In this document: in pieces, positions 1 through 6,671 of the stretch
Numbering within the stretch: position 1 is the first letter of the stretch
Layout: the number at the start of each line of letters is the position of its first letter
Origin: CAZWHE01 sp964633825
GTDB taxonomy: Bacteria > Planctomycetota > B15-G4 > CAYZWU01
NCBI GenBank assembly: GCA_964633825.1
Contig: CAZWHE010000065.1
Location: 1-20,016 of the forward strand
DNA: 20,016 bases
Reading direction: 5' to 3'
Notes under the pieces: generated by a model
Database searches by the model: none
What the model was told of the DNA's origin: nothing
Seen by the model: the letters and a program-made list of their open reading frames with translations, nothing else
Translations under genes and position numbers: made by a program

Positions 1-375
1 CAGGTCCTCAACGCCAGGCGGCCGTTTACAGAGGATGTGGAGGGGTGTCTCAAGATCAAGGCCGAGATCGAGGCGGCTTCCCGCCTCCGCGTCACGGGTT
101 TTGTCTCCAACACACACCTTATCGAGGAGACCGAGAAGGAGACAGTGATCGAAGGGCTCCGGCTGGCGCGCGGCGTCGGTCAAGCGGCCTGCCTGCCCGT
201 TGCTTTCGTAGCTGTCGATGAAAAACTGCGCAAAGAGTTCGATCCCGAAAAGGAAGAATGCCGTGCGCTCTGGATCAAGAGGCGCATGCTTCCCCCGTGG
301 AAGCTGAAAAGCATGACGGACAAGGCCGAGAGGGTGCTCGGCCGGGATCCCAAGCTGCGCAATGAGAAAAGGTGA
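1..375 (+). CDS. C-terminal part of a P-loop (MinD/ParA/CobQ-like) ATPase, 5' truncated by window
   Basis: The frame is open from base 1 with no start codon, so this is the last 124 codons of a longer gene; the GTG at 37 is internal. The visible part contains a segment reading SRLRVTGFVSNTHLIEET followed by an EGLRLARGVG stretch. This resembles the C-terminal half of SIMIBI-class nucleotide-binding proteins often found just upstream of 2-oxoacid:ferredoxin oxidoreductase genes. The Walker A motif would lie outside the window. The tail is basic (many K and R). The stop is 5 bases before the next gene's ATG, so it is very likely co-transcribed with the oxidoreductase. A role in assembly or regulation of the iron-sulfur complex is only inference. 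The family call is moderate and the partial status is certain. Confidence 0.65.
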   Translation, partial: QVLNARRPFTEDVEGCLKIKAEIEAASRLRVTGFVSNTHLIEETEKETVIEGLRLARGVGQAACLPVAFVAVDEKLRKEFDPEKEECRALWIKRRMLPPWKLKSMTDKAERVLGRDPKLRNEKR

Positions 376-380
376 TCTGT

Positions 381-614
381 ATGCCCAAGATCGTTGTTGA
401 CGAAAAGAGATGCAAGGGATGCGAGCGCTGCCGCGAAGCCTGCCCGCGGGGCGTCATCTCCATGTCGAAAAGCCTGAACGAGAAGGGCTACTTTTATGCC
501 GAGCCCGCCGGGCAGCCCCGGTGCCTGGGCTGCCGTCTCTGCGCCGTCAACTGTCCCGACGTGGCGATCGAGGTTTTTGTTCACGGGACGCAGTTTCAGT
601 TTTTCCAGTACTGA
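381..614 (+). CDS. korD: 2x[4Fe-4S] ferredoxin, delta subunit of 2-oxoacid:ferredoxin oxidoreductase
   Basis: This 77-residue protein has two classic cluster motifs, CKGCERCREACP near residues 12-23 and CLGCRLCAVNCP near 50-61, giving eight cysteines for two [4Fe-4S] clusters. It is the usual small delta subunit that carries electrons from the TPP-containing subunit of KOR/VOR-type oxidoreductases to external ferredoxin in the cytoplasm. The ATG at 381 is preferred: a GTG at 372 would overlap the upstream stop and lengthen the N terminus by only three residues. It lies between the ATPase gene and the alpha-subunit gene, the common delta-alpha-beta-gamma order. A 28-bp palindrome follows 10 bases after the stop. 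Assignment to the KOR/VOR complex rests on context; the ferredoxin fold itself is clear. Confidence 0.88.
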   Translation: MPKIVVDEKRCKGCERCREACPRGVISMSKSLNEKGYFYAEPAGQPRCLGCRLCAVNCPDVAIEVFVHGTQFQFFQY

Positions 615-623
615 GCGGTTCTT

Positions 624-651
624 TTCGTAAATACGGCGCCGTATTTACGAA
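624..651. repeat. 28-bp perfect palindrome between delta and alpha subunit genes
   Basis: The half-site TTCGTAAATACGGC is followed directly by its exact reverse complement, with the centre between 637 and 638. It fills much of the 64-base gap between the delta-subunit stop (614) and the alpha-subunit start (679). No T-tract follows, so it is not a standard intrinsic terminator. It could be an operator for a dimeric repressor, or an RNA hairpin affecting processing or stability between the two cistrons. The function is not visible from the sequence; the palindrome itself is exact. Confidence 0.85.
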
Positions 652-678
652 GCGGGCCTTTGAAAAGGATGCTCGACC

Positions 679-1731
679 ATGGTCAAGGTTCTCATGAAAG
701 GGTGCGAAGCGATCGGCGAGGCCGCGATCCGCGCCGGGTGCCGCAACTTTTTCGGCTATCCGATCACGCCCCAGACCGAGGTTCCCGAGTACCTAGCCAG
801 GCGCTTCCCCGAAGTGGGCGGGTGCTTCGTCCAGGCCGAGAGCGAGGTGGCGGCCATCAACATGCTTTACGGCGGCGCCGGTGTGGGCAAGAGGGTTCTC
901 ACCACCTCGTCGAGCCCCGGCATCAGCCTCATGGCCGAAGGGCTTTCCTATATCGCGGCCTGCCATCTCCCCGTCGTGATTGTCAACATCGTTCGCGCCG
1001 GTCCCGGGCTGGGCGGGATCCTGCCGGCTCAATCCGATTATTTCCAGGCCACCAAGGGACACGGCCACGGAGACTACAGGCTCGTCGTGCTCGCCCCTTC
1101 TTCGGTCCAGGAAGCGGTGGATCTCATTGTCAATGCTTTCGATCTGGCGGACCGCTACCTCACACCGGTGATGGTCATGGGGGACGGCATGATCGGTCAG
1201 ATGATGGAGCCCGTCGATTTTCCCCCCATACGCGATCTCGAGGATCTTCCCGAGAAGCCCTGGGCGATCACGGGGGCGCAGGGGAGGCCGCCCAACATCG
1301 TCAACTCCCTCTACCTCAAGGAAGACGAATGCAACATGAATTCCTGGAAGCTGAAGGAGAAGTACGACCTGATCGAGAAGAATGAGACGCGTTTTGAAAC
1401 ATATGCCTGCCGCAGGAAAGAGCTCGATGTGCTTGTCGTGGCCTACGGAACGATGGCCCGCATCTGCAAGACAGCCGTGGACGAGCTGAAGAAAAAGAAA
1501 ATCGGCGTCTTCCGCCCTATTTCGCTTTGGCCCTTTCCATACGAGGCGCTGGCCAAGGAAGCCATGAAGGCGAAGAAAATTCTCGTTGTCGAGATGAGCA
1601 CGGGGCAGATGGTGGAGGACGTGAGGCTGGCTGTTCTCGGAAAGAAGCCGATCGAATTTTACGGCCTCACCGGCGGGATGGTGCCTTCTCCCGACGATGT
1701 GGCGAATAAGCTCAGGGAGATCGTGAAGTGA
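679..1731 (+). CDS. vorB: 2-oxoacid:ferredoxin oxidoreductase alpha subunit (VorB/KorA family)
   Basis: This 350-residue protein is full length for the VorB-type alpha subunit of 3-methyl-2-oxobutanoate/2-oxoglutarate:ferredoxin oxidoreductases. These enzymes decarboxylate a 2-oxoacid oxidatively with CoA, giving acyl-CoA, CO2 and reduced ferredoxin. Family marks are GYPITPQTEVPEY near residues 26-38, with the Thr of the YPITP motif (residue 30) that lies near the TPP in relatives. The segments QAESEVAAINM, TSSSPGISLM and RAGPGLGGILPAQSDY are also conserved. The C-terminal third (about 245-350) is the transketolase C-like domain. The ATG at 679 follows the palindrome at 624-651; GGAT near 667 may be a weak ribosome site. 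Substrate choice (branched-chain 2-oxoacid, 2-oxoglutarate or 2-oxoadipate) cannot be read from the sequence. The downstream saccharopine genes make 2-oxoadipate worth considering. Confidence 0.9.
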   Translation: MVKVLMKGCEAIGEAAIRAGCRNFFGYPITPQTEVPEYLARRFPEVGGCFVQAESEVAAINMLYGGAGVGKRVLTTSSSPGISLMAEGLSYIAACHLPVVIVNIVRAGPGLGGILPAQSDYFQATKGHGHGDYRLVVLAPSSVQEAVDLIVNAFDLADRYLTPVMVMGDGMIGQMMEPVDFPPIRDLEDLPEKPWAITGAQGRPPNIVNSLYLKEDECNMNSWKLKEKYDLIEKNETRFETYACRRKELDVLVVAYGTMARICKTAVDELKKKKIGVFRPISLWPFPYEALAKEAMKAKKILVVEMSTGQMVEDVRLAVLGKKPIEFYGLTGGMVPSPDDVANKLREIVK

Positions 1732-1747
1732 TGCGAGGACCATGGGC

Positions 1748-2539
1748 ATGAAAAAGGTATTCGGATATCCCAAGTCTTTGACGCCGAGCCACACTCATTA
1801 CTGTCCGGGCTGCACGCACGGTACGATCCATCGTATGGTGGCCGAATCCATCGATGAGCTCGGCCTCCGCGAGCGCGCAGTCGGCATCGCGCCTGTGGGA
1901 TGCTCTGTCCTGGCCTACAATTATTTCAACTGCGACATGTTCGAGGCATCCCACGGCCGGGCCCCGGCCGTTGCCACGGGAGCGAAACGGTGCCGCAACG
2001 AGCTGATCGTATTCACTTACCAGGGCGACGGCGATCTCGCTTCGATCGGAATGGCCGAGATCATTCACGCCGCCAACAGGGGAGAGAAGATCACGGTCAT
2101 CTTCGTCAACAATGCCATTTACGGCATGACGGGAGGCCAGATGGCGCCCACGACCATGCCGGGCCAGGTGACGACCACATGCCCCTTCGGCCGCGACCCC
2201 GGCCACGAGGGTTACCCGATCCGGATCGTCGAACTGTTGAGCACGCTGAAGACACCCTCTTTCCTGGCTCGTGTCGCCGCCCACACCCCCCTTGAAGTGA
2301 TCGAGGCGAAAAAGGCTGTCCACGAGGCTTTCAGGCTCCAGGCGGAGGGAACGTGCTTCACGCTGGTCGAGATCCTGTCGATCTGCCCGACCAACTGGGG
2401 GCTGACGGGCAAGGAGTCGGACGCATGGCTCGAGGAGAACATGGCGCCCTACTACCCGCTTGGCGTGTTCAAAAAGCCGGATGAAGCTGCCGATATCGGC
2501 CGCAAGGCCGCCGGCGCGGGCCCGGGTGGAGGAAGATGA
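1748..2539 (+). CDS. korB: 2-oxoacid:ferredoxin oxidoreductase beta subunit (TPP-binding)
   Basis: This protein of about 263 residues is the catalytic TPP-binding beta subunit. The TPP/Mg motif starts with GDGDLASIG near residue 93 and ends with the NN pair at about 121-122, followed by YGMTGGQ. Cysteines in CPGC (19 and 22), in PVGCS (about 52) and in ICPTNW (about 213) match the four ligands of the [4Fe-4S] cluster in this subunit family. I prefer the ATG at 1748 because GAGGA at 1735-1739 then sits 8 bases upstream. The ATG at 1742 would leave only 2 bases and add two residues. The gene starts 16 bases after the alpha stop and its end abuts the gamma gene, so the three subunits are translated as a set. 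Family assignment is firm; the substrate is unknown. Confidence 0.9.
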   Translation: MKKVFGYPKSLTPSHTHYCPGCTHGTIHRMVAESIDELGLRERAVGIAPVGCSVLAYNYFNCDMFEASHGRAPAVATGAKRCRNELIVFTYQGDGDLASIGMAEIIHAANRGEKITVIFVNNAIYGMTGGQMAPTTMPGQVTTTCPFGRDPGHEGYPIRIVELLSTLKTPSFLARVAAHTPLEVIEAKKAVHEAFRLQAEGTCFTLVEILSICPTNWGLTGKESDAWLEENMAPYYPLGVFKKPDEAADIGRKAAGAGPGGGR

Positions 2540-2540
2540 G

Positions 2541-3092
2541 ATGCAGACCGAAGTGATCATGTCCGGGTTCGGCGGGCAGGGCCTGATGATGATCGGGAAG
2601 CTCCTGGCCTGGTCGGGTCTCGAGGAAGAAAAAGAGGTGACCTGGCTCCCTTCTTACGGCCCCGAGATGCGCGGCGGCACGGCCAACTGCACCGTTGTGA
2701 TCGCCAGCGAAGAGATCGGTTCCCCGCTGATCTCGTCGCCCCGGGCCGCCATTGTGATGAACCAGCCGTCTCTCGAGAAGTTCGCTCCCGCTCTTTGCAG
2801 GAACGGGATTCTCGTTGTGAACAGTTCGATGGTTCCCGTGAAAACGGACAGAAAGGATATCATGTCTTTCCGGATCAAGGCCGACGAGGTCGCTCTCGAT
2901 CTCGGAAACAGGAGATCGGCCAACCTTGTCATGCTTGGGGCCTTTCTCGGCCTCGAAGAAGTGGTCTCTCACAAGACCGTGATCAAGGCGATCAAGGAGA
3001 CTTTTGCGAAAAAGAAGCAATTCATCGATGTGAACTGCAAAACTTTCATGAAGGGCTATGAACTGGCCAAGGCGGGAATGAGCGATGACTGA
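2541..3092 (+). CDS. korC: 2-oxoacid:ferredoxin oxidoreductase gamma subunit
   Basis: This 183-residue protein is the usual length for the gamma subunit (pyruvate/ketoisovalerate oxidoreductase catalytic domain), which helps bind CoA and the alpha/beta dimer. It opens with the family signature SGFGGQG at residues 8-14 and carries PSYGPEMRGGTANC near 38-51, both characteristic. The ATG at 2541 is set by GGAGGAAG at 2528-2535. The reading frame is open further upstream, but that stretch lies inside the beta gene. The beta stop (2537-2539) ends one base before this start. The 3' end overlaps the next gene by 8 bases, which suggests translational coupling between the oxidoreductase and the diaphorase genes and argues that they form one functional unit. 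Confidence 0.9.
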   Translation: MQTEVIMSGFGGQGLMMIGKLLAWSGLEEEKEVTWLPSYGPEMRGGTANCTVVIASEEIGSPLISSPRAAIVMNQPSLEKFAPALCRNGILVVNSSMVPVKTDRKDIMSFRIKADEVALDLGNRRSANLVMLGAFLGLEEVVSHKTVIKAIKETFAKKKQFIDVNCKTFMKGYELAKAGMSDD

Positions 3093-3555
3093 GTCCTGTA
3101 TCGATCCGAGGAAAACGCGGAAAGTCATTGAGCGCTATCGCGAAGGGGACCGTACCGGTCTGATTCACGCTCTCCAGGACATTCAGGCCGAGTTCGGATA
3201 CATTCCCTGCGAGGCTGTCGAAAAACTCTGCATCCGTCTCGGTGTTCCCATCAGCAAGGCTTTCTCGGCGGCGACTTTTTACAAGGCCTTCAGCCTCGAG
3301 CCGAAGGGCGATGTCATCGTCCGCGTTTGCACGGGAACGGCCTGCCATATTCGCGGCGCTCAAACCCTGGTGGACGAGATCTGCGCCGCTCTCGGCATCG
3401 GCCCGGGCGGCACAACGAAGGACTTCGCCTTCACTCTCGAGACGGTCAACTGCGTGGGAGCCTGCGCCATGGCTCCCGTTGTTTCCGTCAACGGGAAATA
3501 TCACGGCAATGTTCAGCCGGGGGCTGTCATCAAAAAAGTGCGAGGCGGAAAGTAA
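3085..3555 (+). CDS. NuoE/HndA-like [2Fe-2S] thioredoxin-fold subunit of NAD(P)-linked diaphorase
   Basis: This 156-residue protein matches the 24-kDa subunit family (NuoE, HndA, HydC, BamG). An N-terminal helical region (about 10-70, with the EFGYIP segment) precedes a thioredoxin-like domain. Its [2Fe-2S] ligands are visible as C82 and C87 in VCTGTACHIRG and C123 and C127 in NCVGACAMAP. The subunit partners the flavoprotein encoded directly downstream and relays electrons between FMN and other clusters. The start overlaps the gamma-subunit gene by 8 bases and the stop is 5 bases before the flavoprotein gene. No complex I membrane genes or hydrogenase catalytic gene are adjacent, so a soluble electron-transfer complex is more likely than respiratory complex I. 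The family is clear; the exact complex is inferred. Confidence 0.88.
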   Translation: MTESCIDPRKTRKVIERYREGDRTGLIHALQDIQAEFGYIPCEAVEKLCIRLGVPISKAFSAATFYKAFSLEPKGDVIVRVCTGTACHIRGAQTLVDEICAALGIGPGGTTKDFAFTLETVNCVGACAMAPVVSVNGKYHGNVQPGAVIKKVRGGK

Positions 3556-3560
3556 AACCT

Positions 3561-5420
3561 ATGCGCATCAAGAGTGTGAAAAGCCTGAAGAGCGCGGCGA
3601 GGAGGGCCTGCGCGGAACGCCGAAAGCTGAAAACCGAGGTCCTGGTCTGCGCCGGCACGGGCTGCCTGGCCAACGGGAGCCTCGATGTCGCCCGATCGCT
3701 CGAAAGCACGATCCGCAGGAGGAAGCTCGACGCAAAACTCAAGCTCGGGCTGAAGAAAACGGGCTGCCACGGTTTCTGCGAAAAAGGACCTCTCGTCGTG
3801 ATCCAGCCAAAGGGGATTTTTTACAACAGGGTGAAACCGCGTGATGTGAAGGAGATCGTGGAGAAGACCCTGATGAAGGGCGAGATCGTGAAACGCCTCC
3901 TCTACCGCGATCCGAACACGAAGAAGAGGGTGGAAGAGTACAGGGACATCCCCTTCTACAACAAGCAGGTCCGTATCGCGCTCCGCAACATCGGAAGGAT
4001 CGATCCGGCCGACATCGACGATTACATCGCCGCCGGCGGCTACGCCGGGCTGGCCAAGGCGTTGACGGAGATGACGCCCGGCAAGGTTGTCGGCGCCGTG
4101 ACGAAATCCGGGCTCCGGGGGCGCGGCGGCGGCGGCTTTCCCACGGGGCGCAAGTGGCAAACCTGCAGGAAGGCGTCGTCCAACGGAACGCGCTACGTTC
4201 TCTGCAACGCCGACGAGGGGGACCCGGGCGCGTTCATGGACCGCAGCATCTGCGAGGGAGATCCCCACGCCGTTCTCGAAGGAATGGTGATCGGCGCTTA
4301 CGCCGTTGGGGCGAGCGAAGGTTATATCTACGTGCGGGAGGAGTATCCCCTCGCCGTCCGCCACCTGCAGCTCGCCATCGACCAGGCCCGGGAACGGGGC
4401 TTTCTCGGAGAGAACATTCTCGGAACCGGGTTTTCCTACGACGTGGAGATCGCGCGCGGGGGCGGGGCCTTCGTGTGCGGCGAGTCGTCGGCTCTGATGA
4501 AATCCGTGGCCGGAGAGGTGGGCGAGCCCCGCGCCAAGTATGTCCACTCGGTGCTCAAAGGCCTCCACGACAAGCCCACTGTTCTCAACAACGTGGAGAC
4601 CTGGGCCAACGTACCCTGGATCATCACCGAGGGGGCGGGAAAGTTCGCCGCCCTCGGGACCGACGGGAGCAAGGGCACCAAGGCCTTCTCGCTCGTGGGC
4701 AAGGTGAAGAACACGGGGCTCGTCGAGGTGCCCATGGGGGTCACACTCCGCGAGATCATCTTCGGCGTCGGCGGGGGCATCATCGGCGACCGCCCTTTCA
4801 AGGGAGTGCAGACGGGAGGTCCTTCGGGGGGTTGCCTGCCCGAGAGCGAGCTCGATCTTCCCGTGGATTTCGACACCCTGACCGCGAAAGGCTCGATGAT
4901 GGGCTCGGGCGGCATGATCGTCATGGACGACAGGACGTGCATGGTCGACGTGGCCCGTTATTTTCTCAAGTTCCTTGTCGACGAATCGTGCGGCAAGTGC
5001 GTCCCCTGCCGCGAGGGAGTCCACCAGCTCCACCAGATCGTTGAAGACATCTGCGCAGGCAGGGGATCGCCCGGCGATCCGGACAAGATCGAGTCCCTGA
5101 GCGACGTGATCGTGCAGGCTTCCCTCTGCGCGCTCGGCAAGTCGGCGCCCAATCCCGTTCTGAGCACTCTCCGTTATTTCCGGGAGGAGTATGAAGCCCA
5201 CATCAGGGACGGGAAGTGCCGGGCCGGCGTCTGCCGGGATCTGTTCAAATTCAAGATCTCGAAGGACAAGTGCACGGGCTGCGGCGCTTGCATCAAGGCC
5301 TGCCCCGTGGACTGCATCACCGGTCAAAAGAAAAAGCCGCACAGAATCAAGGTCGGCAAGTGCACCCGCTGCGGCGCCTGCCGCAACGTCTGTATCTTCG
5401 ACGCAGTCGAGGTGGTCTGA
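3561..5420 (+). CDS. NuoF/HndC-like FMN- and NAD(P)-binding flavoprotein with fused ferredoxin domains
   Basis: This 619-residue protein has three parts. Residues about 25-110 form a thioredoxin-like [2Fe-2S] domain (C30, C35, C69, C73). Residues about 130-550 are the 51-kDa flavoprotein core, with the FMN/NAD glycine-rich motif GLRGRGGGGFPTGRKW at 184-199 and the N3-type [4Fe-4S] ligands C477, C480, C483 (SCGKCVPC) plus C523. Residues about 565-619 carry two ferredoxin motifs (CTGCGACIKACP and CTRCGACRNVC). The layout matches HydB/HndC/BamH proteins of bifurcating hydrogenases and related complexes rather than plain NuoF. The usual CGEETAL motif reads CGESSAL at 306-312, which may alter nucleotide preference. 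The start is ATG 3561; the open frame extends upstream but overlaps the NuoE-like gene. The stop overlaps the next start by one base. Confidence 0.9.
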   Translation: MRIKSVKSLKSAARRACAERRKLKTEVLVCAGTGCLANGSLDVARSLESTIRRRKLDAKLKLGLKKTGCHGFCEKGPLVVIQPKGIFYNRVKPRDVKEIVEKTLMKGEIVKRLLYRDPNTKKRVEEYRDIPFYNKQVRIALRNIGRIDPADIDDYIAAGGYAGLAKALTEMTPGKVVGAVTKSGLRGRGGGGFPTGRKWQTCRKASSNGTRYVLCNADEGDPGAFMDRSICEGDPHAVLEGMVIGAYAVGASEGYIYVREEYPLAVRHLQLAIDQARERGFLGENILGTGFSYDVEIARGGGAFVCGESSALMKSVAGEVGEPRAKYVHSVLKGLHDKPTVLNNVETWANVPWIITEGAGKFAALGTDGSKGTKAFSLVGKVKNTGLVEVPMGVTLREIIFGVGGGIIGDRPFKGVQTGGPSGGCLPESELDLPVDFDTLTAKGSMMGSGGMIVMDDRTCMVDVARYFLKFLVDESCGKCVPCREGVHQLHQIVEDICAGRGSPGDPDKIESLSDVIVQASLCALGKSAPNPVLSTLRYFREEYEAHIRDGKCRAGVCRDLFKFKISKDKCTGCGACIKACPVDCITGQKKKPHRIKVGKCTRCGACRNVCIFDAVEVV

Positions 5421-6217
5421 TGAAAGATAAAACCGTCAACCTGGAGATCAACGGCCGGTTCTTTCAGGCCCGGGAGGGGATGACCGTTCTGGAGGCGGCG
5501 AGGCGGGAAGGAATCGCCGTTCCCACCCTCTGCCATCACGACGCCCTGGAGCCTTTCGGCGCATGCCGGCTCTGCCTGGTCGAGATCACCCATCCCGATT
5601 GGAGGGGATGGAAGGGGCTCGTCGCCTCCTGTCTCTATCCCGTGGAGGCGGGGCTGCAGGTCACGACAGACTCAGAGGCCGTGCAGCGGGCGAGGAAGAC
5701 AGTTCTCGACCTTCTCCTTGCCCGGTGTCCCGACTCCCGGGCGATCAGGAAGCTCGCCGCAGAGTACGGCGTGACCGCCACGTCCTTCAGAAAGAGCGAG
5801 GTCAAAACGACGTGCATCCTCTGCGGGCTCTGCGTGCGTGTCTGCGCCGTCAAGGGATTGAGCGCCATCGGCACGGCGGGCCGGGGGATCGGAAAAAATA
5901 TTTCCATCCCCTTCAAGCAGCCGCCGCCGGACTGCATCGGGTGTGCGAGCTGCGCCCATATCTGTCCCACCGACACGATCAGGTACGAAGACAATAAAGA
6001 TGTCCGCAAGATCTGGGGGCATTCCTTCGATATGGTGAAATGCCTCTCCTGCGGGAGACCGATCATGCCCGGGGCGCAGCTCGAATTCGAGGTGAAGAAA
6101 TCGGGGCTCGATCCCGACTATTTCAAAACCTGTCCCGAATGCTCCAGTCAGGAAACATTGGAGACGATCAAATCTTCCTTTGTTTTGAAGTCTGTCGAAG
6201 CCGGGCTGTCACGTTGA
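5420..6217 (+). CDS. Short NuoG/HydA-N-terminus-like iron-sulfur protein, no catalytic domain, C-terminal zinc ribbon
   Basis: This 265-residue protein begins with a plant-type [2Fe-2S] domain (C38, C49, C52, C71). Two [4Fe-4S] motifs follow at C132/135/138/142 and C172/175/178/182. These match the N-terminal electron-wire domains of NuoG and [FeFe]-hydrogenases. Two things differ. The His-Cys3 cluster motif usually found between the [2Fe-2S] and [4Fe-4S] regions is absent (the stretch reads LLLARCPDSRAIRKL). The chain also ends without an H-cluster or molybdopterin domain. Instead, CLSCG at 208-212 and CPEC at 238-241 form a likely zinc ribbon or rubredoxin-like knuckle. The ATG at 5420 overlaps the upstream TGA by one base. 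It probably links the flavoprotein to ferredoxin or to the HycB-like protein encoded next; the partner is inferred. Confidence 0.85.
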   Translation: MKDKTVNLEINGRFFQAREGMTVLEAARREGIAVPTLCHHDALEPFGACRLCLVEITHPDWRGWKGLVASCLYPVEAGLQVTTDSEAVQRARKTVLDLLLARCPDSRAIRKLAAEYGVTATSFRKSEVKTTCILCGLCVRVCAVKGLSAIGTAGRGIGKNISIPFKQPPPDCIGCASCAHICPTDTIRYEDNKDVRKIWGHSFDMVKCLSCGRPIMPGAQLEFEVKKSGLDPDYFKTCPECSSQETLETIKSSFVLKSVEAGLSR

Positions 6218-6230
6218 CGGGAACGACGCC

Positions 6231-6635
6231 ATGGAGAAAACACTGATCATCACACCGACGCGCTGCACGGCCTGCAGGACCTGTGAGCTCGCCTGCTCCT
6301 TCAGGCACGCTCGTAAGGGGGGCGGACCCGGCATCTCGCGCATCAGGACATACATGTTCGGCGAGGGAGAAAACCAGATCATTACCTGTTTCCAGTGCGA
6401 CGTGGCGGCATGTGTCAAGGCCTGTCCCGTCGAGGCGCTTGACCGGAGCGAGGAGACGGGCGCCGTTGAGGTCGACGAAGGGCGGTGTATCGGCTGCGGT
6501 CTCTGTTCCATCGTCTGCCCTTTCGGGCACATGGACCACGACGGCGAAAACGGGATCGCCGTCAAGTGTGATCTCTGCAAGGGAGAACCGGCGTGCGCGG
6601 CTTTCTGTCCCACCCGGACGCTGGAGTACATGTAG
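6231..6635 (+). CDS. HycB/CooF-like ferredoxin with four [4Fe-4S] clusters
   Basis: This 134-residue protein has sixteen cysteines in four groups: C12/15/18/22, C53/56/61/65, C86/89/92/96 and C113/116/122/126. This is the layout of HycB, CooF and the small electron-transfer subunits that pair with aldehyde ferredoxin oxidoreductases, formate dehydrogenases or CO dehydrogenases. No signal peptide or Tat motif is present, so it is cytoplasmic. It starts 13 bases after the short NuoG-like gene and lies upstream of the lysine-ketoglutarate reductase gene. No aldehyde oxidoreductase, formate dehydrogenase or hydrogenase large subunit is found in the window. It therefore likely serves the diaphorase and 2-oxoacid oxidoreductase as an electron relay. 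That role is inference from position. Confidence 0.85.
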   Translation: MEKTLIITPTRCTACRTCELACSFRHARKGGGPGISRIRTYMFGEGENQIITCFQCDVAACVKACPVEALDRSEETGAVEVDEGRCIGCGLCSIVCPFGHMDHDGENGIAVKCDLCKGEPACAAFCPTRTLEYM

Positions 6636-6671
6636 GAACCGTTTGAGCCGAAAGGAAAAAGGTACGCAGCG

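Noticed and set aside
624..651. Intrinsic terminator at the palindrome
   Set aside because: The stem has no proper loop beyond its own centre and is followed by AGCGGGCC, not a T-run; the next gene belongs to the same enzyme complex.
3327..3560. Upstream extension of the NuoF-like frame overlapping the NuoE-like gene
   Set aside because: The frame is open but lies within the NuoE-like coding region, and its translation there is Arg/Ser-rich shadow sequence; ATG 3561 restores the family N terminus.
3513..5342. A 600-codon - strand open frame opposite the NuoF-like gene
   Set aside because: Same antisense-shadow effect; the + strand gene has FMN, NAD and cluster motifs throughout.
5420..6217. 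[FeFe]-hydrogenase or formate dehydrogenase catalytic subunit
   Set aside because: The N-terminal cluster domains look right, but the chain ends at 265 residues with no H-cluster cysteines and no molybdopterin domain.
3085..6217. Respiratory complex I
   Set aside because: Only NuoE, NuoF and a short NuoG-like protein are present, with extra ferredoxin domains on NuoF and no membrane subunits; this points to a soluble diaphorase.
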